Shown piece after piece: positions 33,744-42,453 of a stretch of DNA of 63,592 nt (the stretch's first letter is position 1; each line of letters starts with the position of its first letter). The stretch covers positions 1 to 63,592 of the forward strand of contig NZ_BMQA01000041.1 in assembly GCF_014647875.1 (NCBI RefSeq). Direction: 5' to 3'. The stretch is from Streptomyces brasiliensis (GTDB taxonomy: Bacteria > Actinomycetota > Actinomycetes > Streptomycetales > Streptomycetaceae). The notes under the pieces are model-generated. The model ran no database searches. It saw nothing but the letters and a program-made list of their open reading frames with translations, and had not been told where the DNA came from. Made by a program: the position numbers and the translations under genes.

Positions 33744-35198
33744 CTAAGCCCCTGCCACCGGGCCGGCACAGGCAGGCTCCGAGGCCGACGGGGGCTTGCG
33801 GGTTCCGGGGATGCGTACGACCGCTTCGGTGCCCTGACTGCCGGCCGGCCGCAGCGCGACCGTGCCGCCCGCCTGCTGGACGGTCTTCGCCACGATGGCG
33901 AGCCCCAGTCCGCTGCCCGGCAGGCTGCGAGCGGTGGGCGAGCGCCAGAAGCGATCGAAGACATGGGGCAACTCGTCGGCGGCAATGCCCGGCCCCTGGT
34001 CGCGCACGACCAACTGACCGTCACTGAGCCGGAGGCTCACGGTTCCTCCGGCGGGCGAGAACTTGACGGCATTGTCGAGCAGATTCACCACCGCCCTTTC
34101 CAGAGCGGAGTGTTCGGACAACACGTACCACTCGTCCAGGTCACTGTTGAACTCGAGTTCATTCCCACGCAGCTTCACCCGCTCCATCGCCCGCCGTGCC
34201 ACCTCGTGCAGGGCGACGACGTGCAGGGATGTCTCGTGGGGTGTGACATCGGGCCTGGAAAGCTCCTGCAAGTCGGCTATGAGAGTGGCGAGTTCACCCA
34301 CTTGGGACTCGACGGAGCGAAGCAGCTCGTGCATGGCCGTAGCGGGAATCTCCCTCCCGGACGAGTGACTCCTGATCAGGAGTTGGATGTTCGCGCGGAG
34401 CGAGGTGAGCGGGGTGCGCAACTCGTGCCCGGCGTCGGCGATGAGCTGCTGCTGGCGCTCCCGCGAGGTCGCGAGTGCCTCGGTCATGTCGTTGAAGCTC
34501 TTGGAAAGCCGTGCGATCTCGTCGTTCCCGTCGGCCGGAATCCGAACGGTCAGGTCTTGCGTACGAGCGATGTGCTCCGCGGCATCGGTGAGATCCTCCA
34601 CCGGCCTCAGCCCGGCACGGCTGATCCCGACACCGGCCGTGGCCGCGCCGAGGACGCCGACTCCCGCAAACCCGAGCAGGAAGAGGGCAAGGCTGTCCAG
34701 AGGCTTGTCCACGGCACTGAGTGATTGCGCGATCGACACGGCGTACTGTCCCGAAAGCTCCCGGCGCATGGTGGGACGGGTGGTGGAAACGCGCATCCGC
34801 TGCCCACCGTCGGACGCGGCGTCATGCAATGCCGATGTGAGGACGCCACGAGCAACGGCGAGATCACTTTCATCGACCTCGACCTCCTTGTTGCCAGGAT
34901 CGGCACAGACCGTTCCGTCGGCGGTGATGACCTGCACCACGTAAGGGGTGGGCGTTTCGTTGCGCTGCCCTGTGTCCTCCGGCATCTCGCTGCCGCACAG
35001 ACTCAGCAACCACTCGACATACCCGCGCTGCGCCTGCACGCTCTGCAGGTTCGAGTCCAACTGGTCGGCCAGTTGCTGCCGGGTGAAGAGCCATGACGCC
35101 ACCGTGACAGCGCTCACGGCCACGGCCACGGCACCGGCGGCGGCCAGCCCCAACCGCAGCCGCAGGGTCAACCGCCGAAACGCACTCCGGCTCCTCAT
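33744..35198 (-). CDS. Two-component sensor histidine kinase (MprB/CutS-like), orphan
   Basis: A 484-residue protein from ATG 35198 (MRSRSAFRRLTLRLRLGLAA) with a GGGGGAG site. It has helix 1 (about 13-35), an extracytoplasmic sensor (about 36-165), helix 2 (about 170-190), HAMP (about 190-240), HisKA with His258 in DAGHELRTPLTSL, and HATPase (NLLDNAVKFSP, VRDQGPGI, GSGLGLAIV). It resembles MprB, which senses envelope stress. No response regulator gene lies next to it on either side, so its partner is elsewhere or lost. Confidence 0.92.
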   Translation of the reverse strand: MRSRSAFRRLTLRLRLGLAAAGAVAVAVSAVTVASWLFTRQQLADQLDSNLQSVQAQRGYVEWLLSLCGSEMPEDTGQRNETPTPYVVQVITADGTVCADPGNKEVEVDESDLAVARGVLTSALHDAASDGGQRMRVSTTRPTMRRELSGQYAVSIAQSLSAVDKPLDSLALFLLGFAGVGVLGAATAGVGISRAGLRPVEDLTDAAEHIARTQDLTVRIPADGNDEIARLSKSFNDMTEALATSRERQQQLIADAGHELRTPLTSLRANIQLLIRSHSSGREIPATAMHELLRSVESQVGELATLIADLQELSRPDVTPHETSLHVVALHEVARRAMERVKLRGNELEFNSDLDEWYVLSEHSALERAVVNLLDNAVKFSPAGGTVSLRLSDGQLVVRDQGPGIAADELPHVFDRFWRSPTARSLPGSGLGLAIVAKTVQQAGGTVALRPAGSQGTEAVVRIPGTRKPPSASEPACAGPVAGA

Positions 35199-35510
35199 CC
35201 TGACTGCTCCCCCCGAGTACTCACGACGCGGCCCTCGCCCCTCCACCGTGCGGCGACCGGCCCTCCCCCCGTACGCCGAGAGTCTGCGCCGCGAAGATGA
35301 GAGCCATCTGAAGGACGCGGAAGCCGGTCAGCGGAGCGCGGGCGTTTCGGGAAGGCGCAATCCCCTGAAGCCGCTCGCTCGTATCCATTCCAAGGGTGCG
35401 ATCCATCCTCGGGCGGCCACCTCGCCCACCGGCGACCAAGGCCGGAGCCGGTCTGCAGCATCAACCAGGTTCTCCGCGCCGGCTGTCCCAACGGTGCATC
35501 TGGAGGCGAG
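35199..35510. other. Intergenic region between divergent kinase and membrane-protein genes
   Basis: 312 bp holding the promoters of both neighbours. No gene, repeat or clear operator was recognised. Confidence 0.5.
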
Positions 35511-35969
35511 ATGAACTCCCCCCACGCAGAGACCGCCCTGAGAGGACTGGCAGCTTGTTGCGCGGTCGGCAATGCCGTACTGCACACACTCCTCGTCCCC
35601 CACCACTTGGAGGAAATGTTCTACATCGGCGTTCTCTTCGCCGTGGGCAGCGCCGTCATGTTCATGGTGGCCGTGGCGCTTGTCGTCATGAAACGCCCCT
35701 CGGTCGCCTGGCTGACCGGGGCGATCGTCAGTCTCGGCATGATCGTCGGGTTCGCCCTGTCACGCACCATCGGCCTGCCGGACGGCTACTACGAATCAGG
35801 GTGGGAGCCGCCGTACGGCCCGCTGTCATTGCTGGTGGAGGGCCTCTTCGCCTTCGCCTTTCTCGCCTGGCTCGGCGACAGGACGGCGCGGAGCGCGACG
35901 CCCCGACTGCGGTATCGGGCAGGGCGCGAGCGCGCCCCGATGGAACAGGGCGCATCGAAGCACTGGTGA
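35511..35969 (+). CDS. Small four-helix membrane protein, unknown function
   Basis: A 152-residue protein with a GGAGGCGAG ribosome site. Four hydrophobic segments are visible: about 7-25 (ALRGLAACCAVGNAVLHTLL), 36-58 (FYIGVLFAVGSAVMFMVAVA), 65-83 (WLTGAIVSLGMIVGF) and 105-122. A polar, Arg-rich tail follows. A loop carries GLPDGYYESGWEP. The family is not recognised. It is divergent from the histidine kinase and could be linked to its signal. Confidence 0.75.
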   Translation: MNSPHAETALRGLAACCAVGNAVLHTLLVPHHLEEMFYIGVLFAVGSAVMFMVAVALVVMKRPSVAWLTGAIVSLGMIVGFALSRTIGLPDGYYESGWEPPYGPLSLLVEGLFAFAFLAWLGDRTARSATPRLRYRAGRERAPMEQGASKHW

Positions 35970-36175
35970 CGCCGGTGGTCCGACGGGAGGCTGTTCGGCG
36001 GGCCGATGGTGGCCCGACGGACAGGGGGACGGGCCATGGTGGTCGAGGCGAGAGCCCAATCGGATACAGACCACGCATGGGGCCACGGCGTTCTGCTGAT
36101 GATCGGAGTGGACCGACGCCGGCCAGGGTCCTGTGACTTCTGGAGAAAGCCAAGCAGTTCGGGAATATCGTGCCC

Positions 36176-37231
36176 TCAGATCTCAATAATGGCACGGCCG
36201 AGAATCTGTCCCTCCTCCAGCGCAACGCAGGCCTCCTCGATCTGGTCGAGGGAATACCGGTCGGTCACCAGCTTCCCCAGCGGGAACCTGTCCTCACGCA
36301 CCCACTCCAAGAAAAGCGGGAAATCGGCCTCGGGTTCTGTGGCACCAAGACTGCCGCAGTAGTGGCGTTGGTACAGAAGAATTTCGTTCAAGTCGACCGA
36401 GACATCGGAGACGGGAATCCCCAGGAGCACCGCCATACCGCCTTGGTTGTCCGCTCTTGGCCCTCCTTGCTTTACTGCCCGCAGAATCTGGAGAGCTGTC
36501 GAAGGCGCGCCGACCGCATCCATGGCATAGTCAACTCCGCCTGGCTCGATCGCCCAGATCGCATTTACCGGGTCGGTGTTCGAGGCATTGATGCCATGGG
36601 TGGCACCGAACTCCCTGGCAAACTGCAACTTACTGTCGACCAAGTCCACCGCGATAATGGGATCAGCGCCGGCAACAGCAGCGGCGCCGATCGCCGACAA
36701 GCCGACGCCTCCAACGCCGAATACGGCCACCGACTGGCCAAGTCCGACCTTCGCCGTGTGCAGCACCGCGCCGGCTCCTGTCAACACGGCGCAACCAACG
36801 AGGCAGGTGATATCGGTAGGGTCCGACGGTGACATAGGGACGACCTTCTCCGCGAACGTCACCATGTGCTCGCTCCAGGTATACACATCACCGTCGGCGA
36901 TGACCTGCTGCCCGTGGAAGGTGGCGCCGGTGGGCCTCGAAACAGGCAATCCACTGATGGGAATCCGGGGCACCCATGTAGAGATGACGTGATCGCCTTC
37001 CTTTACGTGGGTGACTTCCTTCCCCACGTGCGTAACGATGCCGCTGCCCTCGTGGCCGAGGCCCATTGGCCTGGGCAATCCGGGGTTGCGCAACTGGTGC
37101 ACCTGGGAGTAGCAAACGCCGCTCGCGAAGTTGCGGATCGTGACCTGGTCCGGGCCAGGATCCGGGAGGTCGATTTCCTCGATCACCAACGGCCCCCCAT
37201 GCTCTACCTGTATGGCGGCCTTGCTCTTCAT
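36176..37231 (-). CDS. Zinc-type alcohol dehydrogenase (MDR family), lower GC than neighbours
   Basis: A 351-residue medium-chain dehydrogenase from ATG 37231 with an AAGGAG site. The catalytic zinc ligands are GVCYSQVHQL (Cys, His) and GHEGSGIVTHVG (His, Glu). The cofactor motif is VFGVGGVGLSAIGAA. The structural-zinc lobe with four spaced cysteines is absent, its place taken by VPRIPISGLPVSRPTGATF. Codon use is visibly less GC-rich at third positions than in adjacent genes, which suggests acquisition. The substrate is unknown. Confidence 0.88.
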   Translation of the reverse strand: MKSKAAIQVEHGGPLVIEEIDLPDPGPDQVTIRNFASGVCYSQVHQLRNPGLPRPMGLGHEGSGIVTHVGKEVTHVKEGDHVISTWVPRIPISGLPVSRPTGATFHGQQVIADGDVYTWSEHMVTFAEKVVPMSPSDPTDITCLVGCAVLTGAGAVLHTAKVGLGQSVAVFGVGGVGLSAIGAAAVAGADPIIAVDLVDSKLQFAREFGATHGINASNTDPVNAIWAIEPGGVDYAMDAVGAPSTALQILRAVKQGGPRADNQGGMAVLLGIPVSDVSVDLNEILLYQRHYCGSLGATEPEADFPLFLEWVREDRFPLGKLVTDRYSLDQIEEACVALEEGQILGRAIIEI

Positions 37232-37507
37232 GACCGGCTCCTTCGATCGATCAAGCCACTCCCCATACCGCCTGTCCTGAACAGTTGCCACGACAAAAAC
37301 GTGCTACTAATCCGTTTCATTAACGCTACGTCTGCATCCTGAGGGCTGCCACCTAACGCCGCCGTCCTCGACCACGTCCGAATCGGCCGGCCGGGCGCCG
37401 CCACCAATGGGCCGGTCACACGGGCTGTTGGGGACATGTGCGGTCGGCCTCGGTCGGCAGGGTTGCCTTACCTCGCTGCTGTTCCGCTCAGGAACGCCGG
37501 AGAACCT

Positions 37508-37758
37508 GTGGCCCCTACGCGTTCTGCCTCTCTGCTTTCCTGATCCGGCGAAGGTGCACGGCTCCGGCTGTCCAGCTTGCACCGCCTCAAAGCTCCCCAG
37601 CACGAAGAGACAGACCGAGACGCCGCCAAGGGATCCCCGTGTCCTGCCGGTTCTTGCTCCCACCCGAACACTCTGCATGCCGCTCATGACGGGTGCGATC
37701 AGACCGCATGGCCATATCCCTGCAGCTGTCGTGACCATGGGGCGACGCCGGCACTCGC
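37508..37758 (-). pseudogene. Decayed second copy of the small membrane protein gene at 57617-57865
   Basis: This segment aligns with 57609-57936 over its whole length, with many substitutions and an internal deletion of about 80-100 bp. The reading frame still begins MSGMQSVRVGARTGRTRGSL but leaves the frame after the first helix. Shared landmarks are AAGGTGCACGGCTCCGG, CTCTGCATGCCGCTCATGA and GACCATGGG(G/A)CGACGCC. The flanks 37232-37507 and 37759-37848 hold no other gene that I can see. Confidence 0.7.
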
Positions 37759-37848
37759 TCACGCGGTCTGCGGAGTCTCGAGTGACCCGGCCGGGCGTGG
37801 CCTCGAGCTGCGAGGCACGCGAGCGCGCCTCGCAGGTGCTTGCCGCCC

Positions 37849-39033
37849 CTAGTCGACGTCCACCGGACCGTCGTTCGTCTTCTTCTCCTTGCTGGTGGGC
37901 AGCTGGAGAACCCCGTTGCCCTTGCTCTCCTCGGGGCGGTGGCCGTCGGAGTCCTGGCTGCTCAGGTTCTGTCGGACCGAGTCGAGAATCGTCAGGCCCT
38001 GGGACACCAGGCCGGCGGCGATCTCACCGAGGCCGTCCGCGCCGTTGAGGACGTTGACGTTGGCGCCGGCGAGGCCGCCGGCGGCCTCCTTGACGATCTG
38101 CGGGAGCTGGTCGATCAGCATCCGGTCGAGCGCGACCCGGTCGTACGAGGCCGCCGCCTCCGCCTGGATCTTCATCCGCTGCGCCTCGGCGGCCGCGAGG
38201 ATCCTGACCCGCTCGGCATCAGCCTCGGCGGGCTTCACGACCTCGGCCACCAACTGCTGCTGGCGCAGCTTGGCCTGGCGCTGGGCCAGTTCCGTCTGGG
38301 CGGCGAGCACCTCCTGCTGGGCGTGTGCCTGCGCCAGCGGTCCGGCCTGCGCGGCCTGCGCCTGGGCGCGGTCCACCTCGGCCGAGTACTCCGCCTTGAC
38401 GATGGCAGTCTGCCGGGAGTACTCGGCCTGCTTGCGGGCCGCCGCCTGTTCCGCCTCGACCGCGGCCTGGGTGGCCTGCGCCTGGGCGATCTGCGCCTGC
38501 CGCTGGATGGCCGCCTTGTGCGGCGCGGACATCGCGTCGATGTAGCCGGTGTCGCCGTCGTCGATCGACTGGATCTGCAGCGAGTCGACGATCAGGCCGA
38601 TCTTCGCCATCTCGGTCTTGGAGGTGTCCAGGACCTCCGCGGCGAGCTTCTGCCGCTCGGTGACGATCTCCTCGACCGTCATCGAGCCGATGATGGCCCG
38701 CAGGTGGCCGGCGAAGATCCGCCCGGTCAGCACCGACATCTGGTCCTGGTCGGAGAGGAACCGCTGGCCCGCGTTGATGATGCTTTCGTGGTCGTTGCCG
38801 ACCTTGAAGGCGATGACCGCGCGGACGTGCAGCGCGATGCCCTGCCTGGTCACACAGGTCTCGGTGACCTCGGACTCACACATGGACAGGGTGAGGAAAC
38901 GGACCTTCCGAAAGACCGGGAGCACGAACTTGCCGTGCCCCGTGACCACTTGGAACGGCGCGCCCCCCAGTCCCCGCCGACCCCCCGAGATCAACATCGC
39001 CTCGTCGGGAGCGGGAACGCGGTATCCGAACAT
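37849..39033 (-). CDS. Flotillin-like SPFH-domain protein
   Basis: A 394-residue protein from ATG 39033 with a GAGGAG site. An N-terminal SPFH domain (about 1-180; FGYRVPAPDEAMLISGGRRG, MTVEEIVTERQKLAAEVLD) is followed by a long Ala/Gln/Glu coiled coil (about 185-320; QAQIAQAQATQAAVEAEQAA) and a flotillin tail (GLAGANVNVLNGADGLGEI). Unlike eukaryotic flotillins there is no transmembrane helix, so membrane attachment would be peripheral. Flotillins organise ordered membrane patches. The NfeD-like gene 11 nt upstream is the usual partner. Confidence 0.9.
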   Translation of the reverse strand: MFGYRVPAPDEAMLISGGRRGLGGAPFQVVTGHGKFVLPVFRKVRFLTLSMCESEVTETCVTRQGIALHVRAVIAFKVGNDHESIINAGQRFLSDQDQMSVLTGRIFAGHLRAIIGSMTVEEIVTERQKLAAEVLDTSKTEMAKIGLIVDSLQIQSIDDGDTGYIDAMSAPHKAAIQRQAQIAQAQATQAAVEAEQAAARKQAEYSRQTAIVKAEYSAEVDRAQAQAAQAGPLAQAHAQQEVLAAQTELAQRQAKLRQQQLVAEVVKPAEADAERVRILAAAEAQRMKIQAEAAASYDRVALDRMLIDQLPQIVKEAAGGLAGANVNVLNGADGLGEIAAGLVSQGLTILDSVRQNLSSQDSDGHRPEESKGNGVLQLPTSKEKKTNDGPVDVD

Positions 39034-39044
39034 GCTTGCACTCC

Positions 39045-39296
39045 TCAGCCGGCGCCGACGGCATCTTCGCCGAGCGCGTCCAATGGATCCACCCACTCGA
39101 TGACGCCGACCTCGCGGCATCCGCGTGATTCGATCACGAGCACCGTCGCGCCCGCGGGCAGCGGATCCTCCGACCAGGCGAGGAAAGTCTCGGAGCCGCC
39201 CCTGACCTGCACCAGGACTTCTCCGGGGCCCGCGGATCCGCGAGTTCCGATGAGTACCTTCCCCGTGCAGCCGATCACGGCCTCGTCCTGCGGCAT
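39045..39296 (-). CDS. NfeD-like small OB-fold protein (flotillin partner)
   Basis: An 83-residue protein (MPQDEAVIGCTGKVLIGTRG). The pattern IG-x-x-G-x-x-x-x-x-x-x-G-x-V-x-V followed by LPAGATVLVIESRG is that of the NfeD C-terminal OB-fold. No membrane helix is present, unlike standard NfeD. GGAGG lies upstream. It directly precedes the flotillin gene in one operon, as in many bacteria. Confidence 0.72.
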   Translation of the reverse strand: MPQDEAVIGCTGKVLIGTRGSAGPGEVLVQVRGGSETFLAWSEDPLPAGATVLVIESRGCREVGVIEWVDPLDALGEDAVGAG

Positions 39297-39509
39297 CACC
39301 GGCCATCCTCCTCGTCCTGGCCCCAGAATTCAGACGATAGACCTAGTCCGGCCGGGGACCCAACGGGCAGGAGGACTCAGCTTGCGCCGCCGGACGGACG
39401 GACCCCAGCAGCGCCCTCGACCACGTGCCGCCCGTCCGACGCTGTGCCCGACGGGCACCCGGGGCGAAGGACCAGCAGCAATCTCGAACACGTCCGGCCG
39501 CGCGGCTCC

Positions 39510-39571
39510 GACACGGCAGCGGCCCGGCACCGTCCTCGTTCCAGGGGACGGTGCCGGGCCGCAGCCGTGTC
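39510..39571 (-). terminator. Very strong 26-bp-stem terminator after gdhA
   Basis: The arms 39510-39535 and 39546-39571 pair over 26 bp with one mismatch and a 10-nt loop. The core is CGGCCCGGCACCGTCC against GGACGGTGCCGGGCCG. It starts 18 nt past the gdhA stop and would also block transcription from the opposite side. The rest of 39297-39588 holds no gene. Confidence 0.9.
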
Positions 39572-39588
39572 TTGTCGAAACCGCGAGG

Positions 39589-40926
39589 TCAGATCAGCCC
39601 CTGCGCGAGCATCGCGTCAGCTACCAGTTCAAAGCCGGCGATGTTGGCGCCGACCACATAGTTGCCCGGGGTGCCGTAGCGCTCCGCGGTTGTGTAGCAG
39701 GAGTCATGGATGTGACGCATGATCTCCGCGAGCCGCTCCTCCGTGTGGGCGAACGTCCAGGAGTCACGTGAGGCGTTCTGCTGCATCTCCAGGGCGCTGG
39801 TGGCCACGCCGCCCGCGTTGGCCGCCTTGCCGGGCCCGAAGGCGACGCCCGCCTCCTGGAAGACGCGCACGGCCTCCGGCGTGGTGGGCATGTTGGCGCC
39901 TTCGGCGACCGCCTTCACACCGTTGCGTACCAGGGCCAGGGCGTCCGTCTCGTGCAGTTCGTTCTGGGTGGCGCAGGGCAGAGCGACGTCGCAGGGGACG
40001 TTCCACAGGCCCGTGCCCGGCACGAACTTGACGTGCGAGCCACGGAGCTCCGCGTACTCGGAGATCCGGCCGCGGCGGACTTCCTTGACCTCCTTGAGCA
40101 GGGCGAGGTCGATGCCCTTCTCGTCGACGACGTAGCCGCTGGAGTCGGAGCATGTCACCACGGTCGCGCCCAGCTGCTGGGCCTTCTCGATCGCGTAGAT
40201 CGCGACATTGCCGGAGCCGGAGACCGCCACGCGCTGTCCGTCGAGGGACTCGCCCCGGGTGCGGAGCATCTCGGCGGTGAAGAGGACACAGCCGTATCCG
40301 GTCGCCTCGGTGCGTGCCTGGGCACCACCCCAGCCCAGGCCCTTCCCGGTGAGGACTCCGGACTCGTAACGGTTGGTGATCCGCTTGTACTGGCCGAACA
40401 TGTAGCCGATCTCCCGGCCGCCAACACCGATGTCACCCGCCGGAACGTCGGTGTACTCGCCGAGGTGGCGGTGCAGCTCGGTCATGAACGACTGGCAGAA
40501 CCGCATGATCTCGGCGTCGGAACGGCCCTTCGGGTCGAAGTCCGCCCCGCCCTTGCCACCGCCGATGGGCAGGCCGGTGAGCGCGTTCTTGAAGATCTGC
40601 TCGAAGCCGAGGAACTTCACGATGCCGAGGTTCACCGAAGGGTGGAAGCGCAGCCCGCCCTTGTACGGTCCGAGAGCGCTGCTGAACTCGACCCGGAAGC
40701 CGCGGTTCACGTGGATGTCGCCGGAGTCGTCGGACCACGGCACCCGGAAGATCAGCTGGCGCTCCGGCTCGCAGGTGCGCTCGACGATCCGGGCGTCCAC
40801 GAGCTCGGGCCGCCGCTCGAGCACCGGGTCGAGGGTCTCCAGGACCTCCCGCACCGCTTGGTGGAACTCTGTCTCGCCCTGGTTGCGACGGAGAATCTCC
40901 GCGTACAGCGGCTCGATGACACGCAT
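39589..40926 (-). CDS. gdhA: NADP-specific glutamate dehydrogenase
   Basis: A 445-residue enzyme from ATG 40926 with a GGAAGG site. Signature blocks are LRFHPSVNLGIVKFLGFEQI, PIGGGKGGADFDPKGRSDAE (catalytic lysine region), DIGVGGREIGYMFGQYKR and VSGSGNVAIYAIEKAQQLGA (Rossmann). The length is typical of hexameric bacterial GdhA. It makes glutamate from 2-oxoglutarate and ammonium and is important for nitrogen assimilation at high ammonium. It is monocistronic, with a strong terminator. Confidence 0.97.
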   Translation of the reverse strand: MRVIEPLYAEILRRNQGETEFHQAVREVLETLDPVLERRPELVDARIVERTCEPERQLIFRVPWSDDSGDIHVNRGFRVEFSSALGPYKGGLRFHPSVNLGIVKFLGFEQIFKNALTGLPIGGGKGGADFDPKGRSDAEIMRFCQSFMTELHRHLGEYTDVPAGDIGVGGREIGYMFGQYKRITNRYESGVLTGKGLGWGGAQARTEATGYGCVLFTAEMLRTRGESLDGQRVAVSGSGNVAIYAIEKAQQLGATVVTCSDSSGYVVDEKGIDLALLKEVKEVRRGRISEYAELRGSHVKFVPGTGLWNVPCDVALPCATQNELHETDALALVRNGVKAVAEGANMPTTPEAVRVFQEAGVAFGPGKAANAGGVATSALEMQQNASRDSWTFAHTEERLAEIMRHIHDSCYTTAERYGTPGNYVVGANIAGFELVADAMLAQGLI

Positions 40927-41257
40927 ATGGTTATTGCCTTCCGTGAGTCGGAATCGTGCGCGCAGGTGCCCCGTCCCGGGGCCACCATCGGTCCCCTCCC
41001 GATCGGGAGTGTCGCTCAGACATCGCACACTTGTGGTTCACGAAAGCGACGAACAGAACCGTTGCAGCAGGCCATAATCCCAGTCTCTGGGGAAAACCGT
41101 TCGAGGCATCCACATTGCGGACTCGGTACCGCTGCTCCGGGGCGCAAGGAGATCACCGGACAGGCCGACCGCCGGGGGCACACGGCCCCGCCGGACCGCG
41201 GCCGGTTCGTCACCCCGGGCGGCACCGTATGAACCCGGTGGCGTAGCTGAGGCAACT

Positions 41258-41475
41258 TCGACCACATCCGCGCCCTGGTACAGCTCGGGATGGGATACTC
41301 GATGATCTCGCAGTCGGCCGGACTCCGGCCCCTACACTGGAACGACCGCGTCGTGGCGGTTCCGGTCAGTGGCCCGGTCCCCCACGAGGTGCTTGTCACT
41401 GCCTTTTCCTCGCGTGACCGCCTCGCCCGCCGCGCCCGCGCCTTCCTCGATCACTGCCTCCGGCAGCCCGACTGA
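41258..41475 (+). pseudogene. Relic of a LysR-type regulator C-terminus
   Basis: The frame reads FDHIRALVQLGMGYSMISQS, then AVPVSGPVPHEVLVTAFSSR, and ends FLDHCLRQPD at a TGA. This is the last third of a LysR substrate-binding domain (V-x-x-G-x-G-x-x-x-x-P). No HTH half is present upstream, because gdhA and its promoter lie there. The gene is therefore 5'-truncated. It immediately precedes the IclR gene and may be a former catabolic regulator. Confidence 0.65.
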
Positions 41476-41533
41476 CGGCGGCACGCATCCGGGAGTGCGC
41501 GGCACGAGCACGGGTCAGGAGCAGAGGCGGACA

Positions 41534-42289
41534 ATGGCGAACTCACCGTCGGGAGAGTCGGTCACCGAGCGGATCGTGCGCGTCCTCGAAACGTTCGACA
41601 CGGACCGCACGGTGCAGACGGCGGCGGAGATCGGCCGGCGTGCGAGGCTGCCGTCGTCCACCGCCCACCGGGTGATAGCCGACCTCGTGGAGTGCGGGCT
41701 GCTCGAGCGGGATGAGGATCAGCGGGTGTGCCTGGGCATGCGACTGTGGGAGCTGGCTCTGCGAGGCTCGCGCGCCCTCCACCTGCGGCAGGCGGCACTG
41801 CCCTTCATGGAACGCGTGCAGGCCCACATCCGGGAGCACACCCAGCTCGCGGTGCTCGAGAACGACGAAACGCTCTTCATCGAGCGCCTGTCACACCCGA
41901 ACGCGGGTGCGAATATCACCCGGATTGCCGGCCGCCTGCCCCTGCACGCCTCGTCGTCGGGGCTCGTCCTGCTCGCTCACGGCCCGGAGGAGCTCGGGGA
42001 ACGCGTGCTCGCCGGGCCACTCGAAGCAGTGTCGTCCGAGACCGTGACTGACTCCGCGCGGCTGCGCCGCGTCCTGGCCGGCATCCGCCGCGACGGCGTT
42101 GTCGTGGCCCCGGGGTCGGTCGAGGGCGTGTCGACGGGCGTCGCCGTGCCGGTACGCGAGCGGCGCGGCCAGGTGATCGCCGCCCTGTCGGTCGTGCTGC
42201 CTCGCGAGGCGCCGACCCGCCCCGCGATCGAAGAGCTCCGCGCCGCAGCGTCGGGCATCACGACCGCGTTGGCTGCACAGCGCCCGTAG
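41534..42289 (+). CDS. IclR-family regulator, likely controlling pobA
   Basis: A 251-residue protein from ATG 41534. The winged HTH is ERIVRVLETFDTDRTVQTAA, EIGRRARLPSSTAHRVIADL. The effector domain shows LPLHASSSGLVLLAHGP and GVVVAPGSVEGVSTGVAVPV. IclR proteins commonly activate or repress aromatic catabolism (PobR, PcaR). It lies 164 nt upstream of pobA on the same strand, so 4-hydroxybenzoate is the likely effector. That is an inference from position. Confidence 0.9.
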   Translation: MANSPSGESVTERIVRVLETFDTDRTVQTAAEIGRRARLPSSTAHRVIADLVECGLLERDEDQRVCLGMRLWELALRGSRALHLRQAALPFMERVQAHIREHTQLAVLENDETLFIERLSHPNAGANITRIAGRLPLHASSSGLVLLAHGPEELGERVLAGPLEAVSSETVTDSARLRRVLAGIRRDGVVVAPGSVEGVSTGVAVPVRERRGQVIAALSVVLPREAPTRPAIEELRAAASGITTALAAQRP

Positions 42290-42337
42290 GCGTCCGTAGA
42301 GGTCCGTAACGCCTGGCCGGCCACAGGCCGTGGAAAA

Positions 42338-42364
42338 GCCGATTCCCATTCAACGGCAATCGGC
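42338..42364. promoter_or_regulatory. Candidate operator between iclR-type gene and pobA
   Basis: GCCGATT (42338-42344) and AATCGGC (42358-42364) form a perfect 7-bp inverted repeat with a 13-bp centre, 90 nt before pobA. It could bind the adjacent IclR protein. Confidence 0.45.
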
Positions 42365-42453
42365 GTCGCCAGCGGGACCGTCCTGCCGCAACACTCCCTA
42401 CGTCCCCGCGCTCTCACGCGCTCGCGTCGAACCCCCACCTCGAAGGAGGCGAC

